Shown here piece by piece: positions 23,100 through 34,297 of a DNA stretch of 64,000 bases. Location of the stretch: NCBI GenBank assembly GCA_028023455.1, contig JAQFVV010006256.1, positions 2,046,001 through 2,110,000 of the forward strand, read 5' to 3'. Origin of the DNA: Epiperipatus broadwayi. Taxonomy: Eukaryota; Onychophora; Udeonychophora; Euonychophora; Peripatidae. The position numbers were made by a program, and so were the translations under genes. Position 1 is the first letter of the stretch; each line of letters opens with the position of its first letter. The notes beneath the pieces were generated by a model. The model did no database searches, was not told the DNA's origin, and saw only the letters and a program-made list of their open reading frames with translations.

Positions 23100-23990
23100 G
23101 AATGCCTTGATGGAGATAGAATGGGAAATTATAGTGGATGAATTGACATTGATAGATAATGACCAGAGGGATAGGCTGAGGAAGGTTCTATCAAGGAATA
23201 GTGTGGTATTTTCAGAGGTCCTGGGATCATTCAAGGTTACGAGCATCGAATAAGACTCACAGAGTACCAGCCATATCGGGCTCACACTTACCTGATACCA
23301 TACCAATATAAGCAAGAAGTTGAAGCACAGATAGATATGATGCTCAAATGGGGGGTTATTTCAAAGTGTTCATCCCCATTTAATAATCCTATCATTACAG
23401 AAAAAAGGGGGATGGATCCATCCGATTATGTTTGGATGCATGGCACCTGAATAAGATAACTATTCTGGACATTAATGCCCCACCCCTATAAGTGACATAC
23501 TCACAAGATTTAATGGGGAAAAGATATTTTTGACATTCAATTTGATGGCCAGCTAATGGCAAATCAAGCTACATCCTAAAGATCAGAAATATGTGGTATT
23601 TCGATATGATGGACATGCATACAACTTTAATAGGATTCTGTTCAGATTGAGAAATAGCAGGGCAAGGCTTATCCAATGTTTGGATCAGGTATTAGATGAT
23701 AAGATAAAGAGCTTTATCATTATATATGTGGATGACACTGTCATTGTGTCTGAGAATATTGAGGAACATTTCAAACATGTGGAAGGGTTCTTGGAGGAAT
23801 GTAAAGGGAAAGGCATCAGAATTAATTTAAACAAAAGTCACATAATGACAACAGAAGTCAAATTCCTGGTCCATATCATTAGTGAGAAAGGGATAGTACC
23901 AACCCGAAGAAGATCAAAGCCATCCAGGAATTTCCGACTCCTTGGAACCGAAAACACATTAAATCTTTTCTGGGTTTAAGTAACTTCTAT
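23100..23990 (+). pseudogene. Gypsy-2 reverse transcriptase (pseudogene)
   Basis: Broken over several frames. Segments in order are LRKVLSRNSVVFSEVLGSFK, a QEVEAQIDMMLKWGVISK fingers piece, LCLDAWHLNKIT, motif A as TFNLMAS then a stop then WQIKLHP, FNRILFRLRNSRA (motif B region), motif C IYVDDTVIVSE, and GKGIRINLNKS. The motif-A catalytic Asp is Asn (TTC AAT, from TTC GAT) and the conserved Arg of D-x-R-x-LN is Trp (TGG, from CGG). Both fit CpG decay. The YVDD box survives. The enzyme cannot be functional. Confidence 0.85.
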
Positions 23991-24009
23991 AATCAGTTTT
24001 ACAGAGGGT

Positions 24010-24560
24010 TCTTATTGGACATGGAGCCACTATTACCTTTGCTGAAAAAGGAAACACCATGGACATGGGAGAAACAACAAAATCAGCTTTTAGAGAGTAA
24101 AGGCAGGCTTCTTGAAAACAGTTATGTTGGCATATCCGGACTTCAGCAAGACATTTTTATACAAACTGATAGTAGCAGGTTCAGATTAGAAGCCACGATG
24201 TTCCAAATACAGAAAGGGGGTCAACACAGAGACCATTGTTTTATTAGATGGTTGCTGGAATGCCTGTAACATAATTATACTCTAACAGAGAAGGAGGCTC
24301 TCACGGTGATATGGGTGTTCAAGAAATTCCGGCAATACTTAGTCTGTTCAGTTATTGTGGTATTGACCGATCACTGCAGCCTTGAGTTTCAAAATCACAG
24401 TTTTCTAGCTAACAATAGTTTGTTGAGATGGAGCTTGTTCTTACAAGAGTTTAACTATAAAGTAGTGTATTGCCACAGAACAGAGAACACTGTGGTCAAT
24501 ACGCTTAGTCGGTACCCAATAGCAATGAGTCAACATATGAGTGTGATGGAGCATACATTG
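24010..24560 (+). pseudogene. Gypsy-2 RNase H (pseudogene)
   Basis: Segments DIFIQTDSSRFRLEATMFQ, NYTLTEKEALTVIWVF, VVLTDHCSLEFQNHS and WSLFLQEFNYKVVY follow the same order as in gypsy-1. The last acidic position (VAD in gypsy-1) is VVN here (GTC AAT, from GTC GAT), again a CpG-to-CpA change. Two stops separate the halves near 24268-24300. Confidence 0.8.
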
Positions 24561-25784
24561 TGGTCATGGATGGAGAACCCAAGATGCCAAGTGAAATGCA
24601 CAATTTAAAAGAACACCAAATGAAAGATCTGGAGTGCAGACAATTGATAGAACATTTATGGCATCAATCTGTATCAGAGATAAAAAGAAACCTATGGAAG
24701 GACCAAAACCACTTCTGCATGGAGGAAGGACTCCTGCAAAGGATGCTCAAGCAAAAAAAGCAGACACACATCATCATGCCCCTGGCCTTGAGGAAACAGA
24801 CCATTTAATATGTCCATGAAATATACGGGCATTATGGGGGAAAAAGTGAAGAGTTACCTTAGACACTGGTTCTACTGGCCAGGAATGCATGCTTACATTG
24901 CCAATGTTATTAGAACATGTGCCACCTGCGCACGAACTAAACCCCCTTATGTATCAGGAGTAGAACCATTATAGCCCATATACACTAATCAGCCAAACCG
25001 TATATTAGCCATCAATGTTTATGGTCCATTGCCGGCTTTTAATAAGAGGAGGTATCTACTGGTCACTTATGACTTATTCTCAAAGTTGGTGGCTGCATAT
25101 CCATTCATGCAAGCCAATGCTAAGCAAACCATTAAGACAGTGGGCATCCCCACCCAGATCTTATTGGATCATGGCACACCATTTATGTCAAGTGAATGGA
25201 AAAAATGGATCACCAAACACAGAATAAGGCACACATTGACAATGATCCACAATCCTCAGTTGAACTCATGCAAATGGGTCATGAGAGAGCTCAGGCATCT
25301 GTTTTGTGTATACAACCCTGATGACCATCGCAAGTGGGTGAAGAAAACCCCATGTATAGTAAACATTATCAATTGGGCAAAGAATGAGTTCACAGGTTTC
25401 AAACCAATTCGGCTATATGTTGGGAACCATATCCCATGCCCATTTAAGGGTAGATTACCTGTAGGAACCATAGTTGAAGGGACATGGAGTGAGCATGTAA
25501 TCAGATGGAAAGGATGGGTGAAAGAAGAAGACAAAGGTTCAAGGAAGTGAAAAATCAATTCAGGATAGGTAATGAGATCATGGTGAGGATACACCCTGTA
25601 AGTTTTGCCAGCACAAAATATATTTTAAAAAGTTCCAACCCATTTATGAAGGTCCATACACAGTCCAAAAGTGGTTAGGGAATAATGCCTTCATCATAGC
25701 CCAGGGAACAGAGAAAAAGGGAGTATACAACACTCTATCGCTAAGGCTATTCAATAGAGAAAGACAACCGCCAGATAAAACCTA
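24560..25784 (+). pseudogene. Gypsy-2 integrase (pseudogene, triad lost)
   Basis: The zinc region shows EIYGHYG and TCATCARTKPP (HHCC type). The core frame 25029-25550 carries YGPLPAFNKRRYLL, ILLDHGTPFMSSEW and NPQLNSCKWVMREL. The first catalytic Asp is Asn (ATC AAT), the second Asp is kept, and the catalytic Glu is Lys (TGC AAA) followed by Trp for Arg (TGG). The C-terminal tail (GNEIMVRI, NAFIIAQGTEKKGVYN) matches gypsy-1 and ends near 25784. Without the triad the protein cannot catalyse strand transfer. Confidence 0.87.
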
Positions 25785-26598
25785 AGTGCAATCATCAATA
25801 AAGGATGGATTCACTGGAACAAGATTGAAAATGGAATTGGATCATGAGTAATGGAAAATGGACTTATGAAATTAAGAAAATATTGATCATGATAATTTTT
25901 GAAGAATGAGCCAGTAAATGGCCAAACAGTATAAAAGACTTTACCCAAACTAAAACTAATCATCAGATAGATATTAGTGTGAGCTCATAGATAGATGCTG
26001 GAGGTATGCAGGGATAGATATTTGTAGGTGGGATCTTAGCAGTATATGGTGAGCCATCTCTGTTATGTATTCATGTGTGAATTCTGCTGTCACCAGATCT
26101 TATTAGATAGGGAAGACAGGGACAGAGATCCTCCTCATAATGATTCACTGGATTAAAATTTCTAGTTTGATATTTGACAAATATTATGAGTCAATGAATT
26201 AGAGACCAATGTATGGGGAATATTCTGAGCTCATGGATGAGCTGGAAAAAAATACCAGCCTCCTAACCCACCTTGGTATAGTGACCCAAGTTGGCACTTA
26301 GAGGGTTATCGTTTGTAAAATACAAGTTTAATTGAGTCACAGAGATATCATGTGGACTTGAACCTGTATGTACAAATAGAGGGCAGAAATAAACTCACAT
26401 ATTGTTAATACCAAGATTAAATTGGTTTAGGAATGCTGGGTGGATCCTCAGAGTAGGAATGAAATTTGCCTGGTCACCTCTCTAGGAATAATCTCATCAC
26501 TAAGTCATATTAGGAGTACAAGGATATGAGAGGGTCATAACAGTAGTTAGAAGTATCTAGCTTTCAGTGCATTAATTTTTTTTTTAGAAAAAATTTTA
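25785..26598 (+). other. Gypsy-2 3' internal non-coding region
   Basis: About 0.8 kb between the integrase end and the polypurine tract. No envelope-like frame, membrane segment run or other protein was seen. The nearest thing to a feature is generally purine-rich plus-strand composition. Confidence 0.5.
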
Positions 26599-26613
26599 AG
26601 AGGGGGGGGATGG
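26599..26613 (+). promoter_or_regulatory. Polypurine tract
   Basis: AAGAGGGGGGGGATGG immediately precedes the TGTAATG start of the 3' LTR. This is the expected priming site for plus-strand DNA synthesis. Confidence 0.8.
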
Positions 26614-28410
26614 TGTAATGTGATGATCGCACATACTGTGATCATGCATATAGATATTTAACATTTAAATAATATTAAATATTGTGTTTTGGAATGCTAG
26701 CAAAAGAATTTAAAATTATGAAGAAAGAAATGTTTTAATTAATAATAGAGAGGGAAATAGAATCGAAAAGATTCTTATCTTTTACCCTACAAAGTCAAGA
26801 TTTTGAGAAATAAAAAATAATTAAAGTTAGAAATATTGAAATTGTATATTAGTAAAATTAATAGTGATAAAGATATATAAATGAAATATGAACTAAAATA
26901 TAATTTATAAGAAAAGGTAAAGTTTGAAGGGTTTAAATCAGAGTAAAATAGAAATTTAAAACATGACCAAAAGATAAGGATCTGGGTCATAAAAGTACAC
27001 ATTTGACAATGAAACAAAATGCATGTATGGAGTATGTATGAAGTATGATAAAGACAGCAACAATTAATGCTGATCAAAATAAAAAACATTTTATTAAAAT
27101 ATCTGTTTAATTAAAAGAAAAAGAAGAAATAAGAAATAAATGTACATAGTGCTACAAGATTGTGTAAAAGTAAATCTATATAAATGGCTGAAGGTGCATT
27201 AAAAAAAAGAAAGGTGTGAATAAAAGCTAAAAACAAAAGATTGAAATAAAAAGGGACTGGAATTTTTTAATTAAAAAGTATTAGTAGAGTTAGAGACTTT
27301 TTGTCGAGATGTTGGTGGAAGCACTGCTCTAAGAAATAAGCAGATATTATTGGGAGAAATGTAAACCTAAGAATCTTTTAAAGTAAAAAAAAAAAAGAAA
27401 AACAAAGTGGAGAAAAAACCCAGATATGTAGTGGAAGGACTTCAATGTAAGAACAAATAATTACATGAACAAGATATGATTTATAACATTGGTGACTCAT
27501 TAAAAATGGAGGGCTATGGCCCGTCACGCTCACTGGTCAAGTCAGACTCACCATGCTCTAATGGTTTCTGTCTACATGTAACAACTGCCAATGTAGCACC
27601 TGCCAGAGGGTTTGTTTGTCCATGTCCTTGATGTCCTAATATGGAGGAGTTCCCACAACCCAAATCCAACTTAAGAGTGACTGTTTTCTGATAAAGAAGT
27701 GGAGGAAGTCCACGTGGTGGTCAGCAAGACCTCAAGTTACATCAGAGACTCAATAAACCTAGGTAAAATACATATACTATACCTTTACATTCATATGTGC
27801 ACATCTTTAATTTAGACAATTGCCAGAATTCTTAATTTGAATGATACAGACATTATTTACTTTTTTTTATATACACGGAGTGATGACTATAAAAGTACAA
27901 TCATTTATAGGATCTTTTTTATATTTTAATCATAGCATTATAGCATATAATTTGTTTATTATGTGTAAATGATTTAAAGTGATTTTTTGTTGCTTAATTT
28001 ATTGTATTAAATATTTCTTATTGATTTAAATCTGTTTCGTCTTGTTCTTCACCACTCCAAACAGTAATATATTCGTAGGGTTTGGGAAATAATTATTATT
28101 CATGTTGAGTACTGAGTTAACACATGAGGCTGGTGATGCAGTATTTTGATCCCATTAAAATTTATAAATATCCAAGCGCTGTAACTCTTTAAATCTTACA
28201 GCAGTCAAGAGATAGTTGACCGGGAAAGATAACCTGGGGCTATACCAGTATAGTTACAGGTTTCGTCAAGGATGGATATAGACTTGTTTATGTCCGTATG
28301 GTCCCTCTGCTTGGGGTAGCGAGAGGTGGGTGATTTTGAATAATAAGAATTCCATATTATACATGAATAAAAGGCAAGTTAAGCTTTCGATTGTATTGAT
28401 GCCCATTACA
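26614..28410 (+). repeat. Gypsy-2 3' LTR
   Basis: About 1.80 kb, starting TGTAATG and ending CATTACA, colinear with the 5' LTR. Several differences between the two LTRs are CG in one against CA or TG in the other, for example GATCGCAC/GATCACAC and CTGCGATC/CTGTGATC at their left ends. The antisense frame 26787-27089 corresponds to the one in the 5' LTR and is not a gene. Confidence 0.92.
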
Positions 28411-28422
28411 ATATATATATAA

Positions 28423-30622
28423 TACATATTTTGCGGGTTCATCCGTGTTAAAATTGTGTTTCACAAGAACAATTATAATGTTAGTAAAATTCTAAGGAAA
28501 ACTAGCAATATTATTTTAAACTCTTTTATTAAAGAAACTCGGAAAAATTTAGACAAAATTGATAAAGTATTGCTACATTTATGTTTATTCCTTAGTAATA
28601 AAATACATCCTTTACTGTGGACTAGTTTTGATCGTATTGCAAGTTTTAGATCGTTTAAGGATTCGGAATTTGTAACAGCAAAGCAAAAGAAAAAATTGCA
28701 AATACTAATTAGAACACAATCCCCAAACATTATGTATCCAAATCAAAAAACCGTTTATAATTTATCTAGGAAAGCCCTCTCTACAGATGAAATTTCAGTT
28801 TTAGAAAAAGGTTTCAATTTTGCTTTAACACCTTCCCAGATACCTTTTGAGAAAATTGTTTGTAATGTTGAATCAGCTCTTGATAAAATTGATTCTACAT
28901 CGGCTGATTTGGCTAGAGCTGAGATTTGTAATATTTTTAAAAAAGCTAAGCTTCCTAAAAATAATATTTCAAAGAAAGAAAGACAAGCATTAAATAATAT
29001 AAAATCGGACAAATCAACTGTTGTACTTCCAGCTGATAAAGGTAATGCCACAGTTGTAATGGATCGTGACATTTACCATAATAAAATTTTAGATCTGCTT
29101 AATGATAAAACTTATAAACTATCAAAAAGAGATCATACTATGTATTTGGAAAAAACAACAAAAGCTATTATTAATAAATCGCCTATTGAAACAGAGATAA
29201 AAAATAAAATAATCCCTCATGAAAAATCTTGCGTCTGTCCAAAATTTTATAGACTTCCAAAAATTCACAAACCAGATACCCCCCTTTGTCCAATAGTAAG
29301 TGCAATAGGTTCTCCAACTCATATTTTAGCCAGATACTTATCGGATTTCATTAAACCTACAATCCCATCTATTAAATCATATATTAAAGACTCTCTTCAT
29401 TTTATTTCTGTTTTAAAAAGTTTAAAAATTAATGCTAATGACATTCTGGTCAGTTTTGATGTCGTGTCTTTGTTTACAAACATTCCAATTGATGAAGCTT
29501 TAAATATAATCTCACAACATTGGAATTTACCAGACCATATTATTGCTTTAATTAAACATTGTCTCTTAAATACATATTTTGTATACAATGGACAGCATTA
29601 TAGACAAGTTTTTGGTACTCCTATGGGCTCACCTATCTCAGGAGTAATAGCTGATTTATTCATGGAATATATAAAAACTCGTGCTTTAAAATCATCATCT
29701 TTAAAACCTCTCATTTGGCTCAGATACATAGATGACACTTTTGTCATATGGCAACATGGAAAAAATAAATTAGATGATTTTTTCTTACATTTAAATAATA
29801 TGCATCCTCATATTAAATTTACAATGGAGACAGAGTCTGATGGAAAACTCCCTTTTCTTGATGTTCTAGTCACCAGAACACCAAATAGTTTATCTTTTTC
29901 TATTTACAGAAAGGATACACACACAGACAGATATTTGCATTTCCATTCTCATCATCACCCAACTCAGATAGTTTCTGTATCCAAAACTCTTTTAAATAGA
30001 GCAATTAACCTTTCAGATGAGACACATCTGAAAGAAGAAATAAATCATATTAATAATGTTTTATTAGCAAATAGTTATAATTACAAATTTATAAAAAAAA
30101 GCCTTATTTCAAGCCCAAAATAGACAAAATAGGAAACAAAAAGATGATAAATCAGCTATTAGGATTTGTGTTCCATATGTAAAAGGAACTACAGACAGTA
30201 TCAGACGTATATTAAAATGCTATAATATAGATACAGAATTTTCTGCTCATCAAAAGATCAGCAATATAATAACCAAGCCTAAGGATTCAATCCCTCTTGA
30301 ATCTCATGGTGTCTATCAAATCTCATGTAAAATTTGTAAAGCTTCTTACATAGGTATGAGTAATCATCACATCAGTGTTAGAAGAGATGAGCATGCAGTT
30401 AAACAACACTCATCATCATCAGCACTCTCACTCCATACTATAGATTTAGGTCATAAAATTGATTTTTCTAGTACCAGGATCATATCCAGATGTGATAATC
30501 TCTACCAATGCAAAATTAGAGAAGCCATTGAGATACTTAAAAGTCCAGATTGTATCAATAAGCGAGATGATACATGCAAACTTCCTCCTATTTGGAAAGA
30601 TTTTTTTAAAAAACATTCCTAA
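28423..30622 (+). pseudogene. PLE polyprotein: reverse transcriptase + GIY-YIG endonuclease, one frameshift
   Basis: The first frame is open from about 28423 to 30123, with no ATG required because the 5' end is truncated. It has the PLE RT signature: ADKGNATVVMDRD (residue ~193 counted from 28456), FDVVSLFTNIPIDEAL (motif A, ~334), GTPMGSPISGV (motif B, ~386), RYIDDTFVIW (motif C, ~422) and GKLPFLDVLVTR. After an A8 run the frame shifts and continues open to 30622. There it reads IRICVPYVKGTTDSIRRIL, HGVYQISCKICKASYIG (GIY-YIG core with a CxxC), VRRDEH (catalytic Arg) and CKIREAIEILKSPDCIN (catalytic Glu), ending KDFFKKHS. In this family the endonuclease cuts target DNA to prime reverse transcription. 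Apart from the shift and truncation the protein looks intact, with far fewer lesions than the gypsy copies. Confidence 0.92.
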
Positions 30623-30672
30623 ATTTAACATTTTTTGCTATTGGTGGAATTTTAACATTTTATTCAAATCAG

Positions 30673-30695
30673 TGATTGTAGTGCCTCTACAATCA
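30673..30695 (+). other. PLE 3' UTR hairpin
   Basis: Perfect 9-bp stem, TGATTGTAG and CTACAATCA, with a five-base loop TGCCT. It lies 50 bp after the stop codon and 20 bp before the hammerhead-like motif. It could be a recognition structure for the element's RT, which is inference only. Confidence 0.7.
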
Positions 30696-30715
30696 TTTTT
30701 CTACCTTTTATAACT

Positions 30716-30749
30716 CTGTGGATGGCTTGTGTGACCAAGTCAAAACGTC
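30716..30749 (+). ncRNA. Hammerhead-ribozyme-like motif of the PLE
   Basis: CTGTGGATG, then a stem (GCTTG / CAAGT with a TGTGAC loop), then CAAAACGTC. Compared with the hammerhead core CUGAUGA – stem II – GAAA – GUC, the first box carries an insertion or change and GAAA reads AAAA. The latter is expected if CGAAAC decayed to CAAAAC at a CpG. PLEs are known to carry hammerhead motifs in their terminal repeats. This copy is probably inactive. Confidence 0.55.
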
Positions 30750-30772
30750 AGTATATTAATATTAAAAGTTTT

Positions 30773-30778
30773 TAACAT

Positions 30779-30816
<38 letters not shown>

Positions 30817-30843
30817 ATGTATATATATATATATATATATATA
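30773..30843. repeat. Palindromic (TA)n tract
   Basis: ACATGGATATAT… followed by …ATATATCCATGT makes a perfect palindrome around about 40 bp of TA repeats, then a further (TA)n run. The palindrome could extrude as a cruciform. It marks the 3' boundary of the PLE. Confidence 0.8.
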
Positions 30844-32528
30844 ACAAATTAACAGTGTATCTAAATTGTTTTAAAATAGACCAAGTTATATAATAATGTA
30901 TCACTTAAAAAATATTTTGAAATTTTGCTGAGAAAGATAAAAATGTTTGTTAAAAAATTAAAAGCGCAGCTTAGTAATATGTTATTTTTTTAAATTTATT
31001 TTTTAATAAAAATAATTAAATTTTATTTATTCTTATAATATATAGAAATAATTATGACATACATGTCAGTGTTTTTGTCTGCTAATTTTACAGTCTGTCT
31101 TTTTAAATATTGAGAAAATATCTTAATCATTACTAGCTAATGTCAGGATCATTAATAAGTATATATTTTGTAAAGCAATAAAGTTGAATTTGTTTACTCA
31201 CATTTAATCCTATATAGATTTTTTTTTACATTGTTATAAAAAAAAGAAACTTTTTTTATAGAGAGATAAATACCATACTTTAGTTCTTATCTATAGTATC
31301 TATTCTACGCTTAGGTATTAGGTTGAACAATCCAATTTATAATTACAGACTGTAATAAAATAGGTTTTTTTTATTTCAAAGAACAATAGTTACTCGTAGT
31401 AGTTGGTTTCATAATTTCAACTCATTCATGATTAAATAGATGATCATGATATCAATTTTGGGACTATTATTGATATGATAACTTCATTCATTTCTGGTGG
31501 TGAGAAATTGTCATATCATCTTTAGTAGTTATCACATTACTTCTTTATTATTTTCCTAATCTTTTTTGTGTTATTTTATTGTACTATCATATTAATTTGC
31601 AATGATTAAAACAATTTTTATGTTACAATTTATTTATTCCTGAAGTTTGATAAAAAAACATTTTTTTTATAACTCTGGTATTTTTTACTTTCAATTTAAA
31701 TTAAATATTTTTATTCTTATTTTTTTTTTTACTTTCTGAAGAATTTCATTTCTATTCTTTTCCAACATACTATCATTCTTGAGATAAAAATTGGTCTTAA
31801 TAATATTATATTTTTAAGATTAGAACTACCAGAGTTCAAGATAAAAATAAATTAAAATTTTGCCCAAAAATATGCTTTTTTTTTTTTAAATTTTTTTACA
31901 TTTCATAATTTTTGAAAATATTCAAAAATAAATTTCACAAAACTACAAAGAAAACTCTTTTCCTGATAAACAATTAATTTAAATTTGCTGCATAATATAA
32001 CATACTCAGCATAGTATAATGAATTAGGATTTTATGCATTAAAATCTGAATTATTGGATTTTGGAAAAACATTGTGTTCCATCTTACTTAATGCAGTGTT
32101 GAATTAACTGATCTGTGAATGTGACTGATAGTTTATACTCATCAATAAAACATACTGTTTTTAAATACGTGTATCTTAAAAAATAATCATTATAAAAATA
32201 TATCGAATATATATAATTAAATTTTTGTACAGTATTTTAATGTTTTATTTTTTAAATTAAAATTTTAATGTTTATAATGTTTTTAGAAAATAATGTTATT
32301 ATGTCACACATTTTAGAATAATTAATTTCTTTTAATTTGTATTTGATTGTTTTTTTCATTGCATATAACTTTGCACAGATATATATGTAATGTTTCATTG
32401 AAAAATATTAGTAAACAAATATGTATGAATGTATCATATTATAAACATCAATTTATGCAAATTAATAATGACTGCTCTTGCCACTGATGCTTTTCTTTTA
32501 TAGTTGGCATAAACAATTTTCTATTTAG
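30844..32528. other. AT-rich intergenic DNA
   Basis: Very AT-rich, CpG-poor, with many A and T homopolymers. No gene, RNA or repeat was recognised. Confidence 0.5.
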
Positions 32529-32536
32529 TTGCATAG

Positions 32537-32538
<2 letters not shown>

Positions 32539-32604
<66 letters not shown>
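32539..32604 (+). repeat. (AT)33 microsatellite
   Basis: Perfect AT dinucleotide run of about 66 bp. It produces a meaningless Ile-Tyr reading frame. Confidence 0.95.
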
Positions 32605-32608
<4 letters not shown>

Positions 32609-32763
32609 TCAATGTCTCTACTCCAATTATAATAAAATATATATAATTATTCAAAACAATACAATAATTAATACAGTAAAAAATATTTTAAAAAACAAAT
32701 ATATATCACAATTTAATAGAAGTACTTTCAAATATCTATGGAGTCATTATCAACTGGATTAAC

Positions 32764-32812
32764 AGAGCAAAACTCTCCATACAGTATTGCCTCCTGATGT
32801 GATGCTTAATGG
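32764..32812 (-). repeat. End fragment of the long-TIR element family
   Basis: The reverse complement reads ACCATTAAGCATCACATCAG followed by GGCAATACTGTATGGAGAGT. This corresponds to the outer part of the copy at 55214-55310 with the middle deleted, and to the terminal GGCAATATGTATAGTGAGTT of 62721-62954. Confidence 0.5.
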
Positions 32813-32883
32813 TTTATCAACTGGATTCAAATTGTATTACAAAAAACTGTTACAAATATAAACAAAAAGAAATATGTCATACA

Positions 32884-33440
32884 TCAATTTTCCCACAATT
32901 CATTAATTTTTATATTGGCAGCCTGACTATTTATCAAATGTTGCTTTTCACTTTTTATTAACATAGCTTCTTTAATTTTGCATTTATTATTATTTCTTTC
33001 AATACACAAAATCTTAACTTTATTAAAATCACAATCAAAAACATATTTACATGTTACATTATGATCAAAAAATACTGACAGTTATACATCATCATTTCTA
33101 ACATTCTCTTGTCTTGATTTTTGTACTCGTTTACATAACAACAAATGCTCCTTTGATCTTTTCTCCAATGTACATGGAGATTCACCTATATAAACCTTTC
33201 AACAAACACACAGCCATTTATATATTGCACAACTTTGATTTAAAATACTACATCTATTTTTTGAATTATTTATTAATCTATTTAAATTAGGAGTAGTATA
33301 AAATGTGACTTGACATATATTTTTATATATCTGTTTTATAAATTTCACTTGTTCATTACAAATAAATGGTATTGATATCCAAGTATATTTTATTTTATAA
33401 ATATCTATAGCACTTAAAATATTACTTTTTTCATAGATTT
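32884..33440 (-). pseudogene. Decayed PLE: linker and GIY-YIG endonuclease end
   Basis: The minus-strand frames give WISIPFICNEQVKFIKQIYK and ATYKW-like linker text, then KVYIGESPCTLEKRSKEH (YIG plus catalytic Arg region), LCKRVQKSRQEN, and CKIKEAMLIKSEKQHLINSQ (catalytic Glu region), ending at a TGA at 32884. This is the C-terminal part of a PLE clearly different from the one at 28.4 kb. One or two stops and frame changes break it. Farther upstream (33450-34230 on this strand) the RT cannot be recognised, so most of the protein is lost or too diverged. Confidence 0.8.
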
Positions 33441-34257
33441 AATTGAATGCCTCATCATTTCATTTCAAATATTCGATAATTTAGATGATATAATTGTAGG
33501 GATTACTTTGCTTTTTTGTTTTTTATACCTACGTAACTCATAATTCTTTGTAAAACTATTTCACATGTTTCACAGTGTCATCCATGTTTTTTAGTAACAG
33601 TTTCATTTTATTTTTATTGCTGAATGATACCAAATTATTGTTTTATATCTTTGAGACTTTTATTCTTTTTTATACCTCTTCAACTAATTGGGTAGTATTT
33701 TTTTATATATCATTATTAATATTTTGTACCATTTTATAAAAATCCAGATACTTAATTCTTTCTTAATGGATAATGTTTAAATGTTTTCATATTCCTATTT
33801 TTCATTTTATATTGTTTTTTCTCAGTTAAAAGTTTACAAATATATTGCTTATTTTGTGAAGCAGCTATTGCTATCATAGTTGTTAATAGAAAATCTGTTA
33901 TTTTTTTTATTAATTTCAGTCAAATTTGATCAATCTTCAAAATCTGTTAATTATTCAAGATGACTTGCAAGTTTTAATTTTAATTCAATGGAATAAACCT
34001 GAAGGTTAAAAACATCATCTCTTACATCATAAAACCATCAAACAATTACCTTTTATCACTGTGGGGAAAAATTTTCTACTGTTTTAATATCAATTGTTAA
34101 TATTGTTGTTTTATTTTTCTAGTTTTGAATTAGCCTGTATTTTATATCTCATTAATTAATGATCATTTTCTGTGTCAAATCTATTAAGAATATTACAGTC
34201 ATGAAATACATATTTTTCATTAATTAATTATGCACAATTTTTTTTAAATAACACACT
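33441..34257 (-). other. Probable decayed remainder of the second PLE
   Basis: Between the endonuclease fragment and the hammerhead-like motif at 34258-34297 on the same strand. Short Lys-rich frames (for example NYELRRYKKQKSK) are visible, but no RT motif. Assignment rests on position only. Confidence 0.35.
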
Positions 34258-34297
34258 GTGGAGCAAAGATTTTTAAACAGCTCTTCATCAGAAACAG
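34258..34297 (-). ncRNA. Decayed hammerhead-like motif, PLE end
   Basis: The reverse complement contains TTCTGATGAAGAGCTGTTT, with the hammerhead box CTGATGA intact, but the GAAA and GTC parts are not recognisable in the 25 bp that follow. It lies upstream of the PLE fragment on the same strand, where a PLE terminal repeat would be expected. Confidence 0.4.

Larger units (their letters stand above)
18515..28410 (+). mobile_element. Gypsy-2: complete, dead Ty3/gypsy LTR retrotransposon
   Basis: A full 9.9-kb LTR retrotransposon with the order 5' LTR (18515-20297), tRNA-Pro-type PBS (20301), gag, protease, RT, RNase H, integrase, polypurine tract and 3' LTR (26614-28410). Domain order RT-RH-IN places it in Ty3/gypsy. 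The whole coding part is riddled with stops, frameshifts and replaced catalytic residues, so it cannot act on its own. LTR terminal repeats are TGTAATG and CATTACA. The LTRs differ from each other: a ~130-bp sample near the 5' end shows about six differences, so insertion is not recent. Confidence 0.93.
28421..30777 (+). mobile_element. Penelope-like element, nearly full length, GIY-YIG type
   Basis: A PLE encoding RT plus a C-terminal GIY-YIG endonuclease, with a 3' UTR that holds a 9-bp hairpin and a hammerhead-like motif. It is open upstream to about 28423, immediately after a (TA)n tract, so it is 5' truncated. The 3' end lies at another (TA)n tract (about 30779). The position between TA tracts suggests insertion into a TA microsatellite. 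One frameshift in an A8 run (about 30092-30099) is the only clear coding break. This is the best-preserved element in the window. Confidence 0.92.

Noticed and set aside
32529-32762. Ile-Tyr-rich frame
   Set aside because: Product of the (AT)33 microsatellite.
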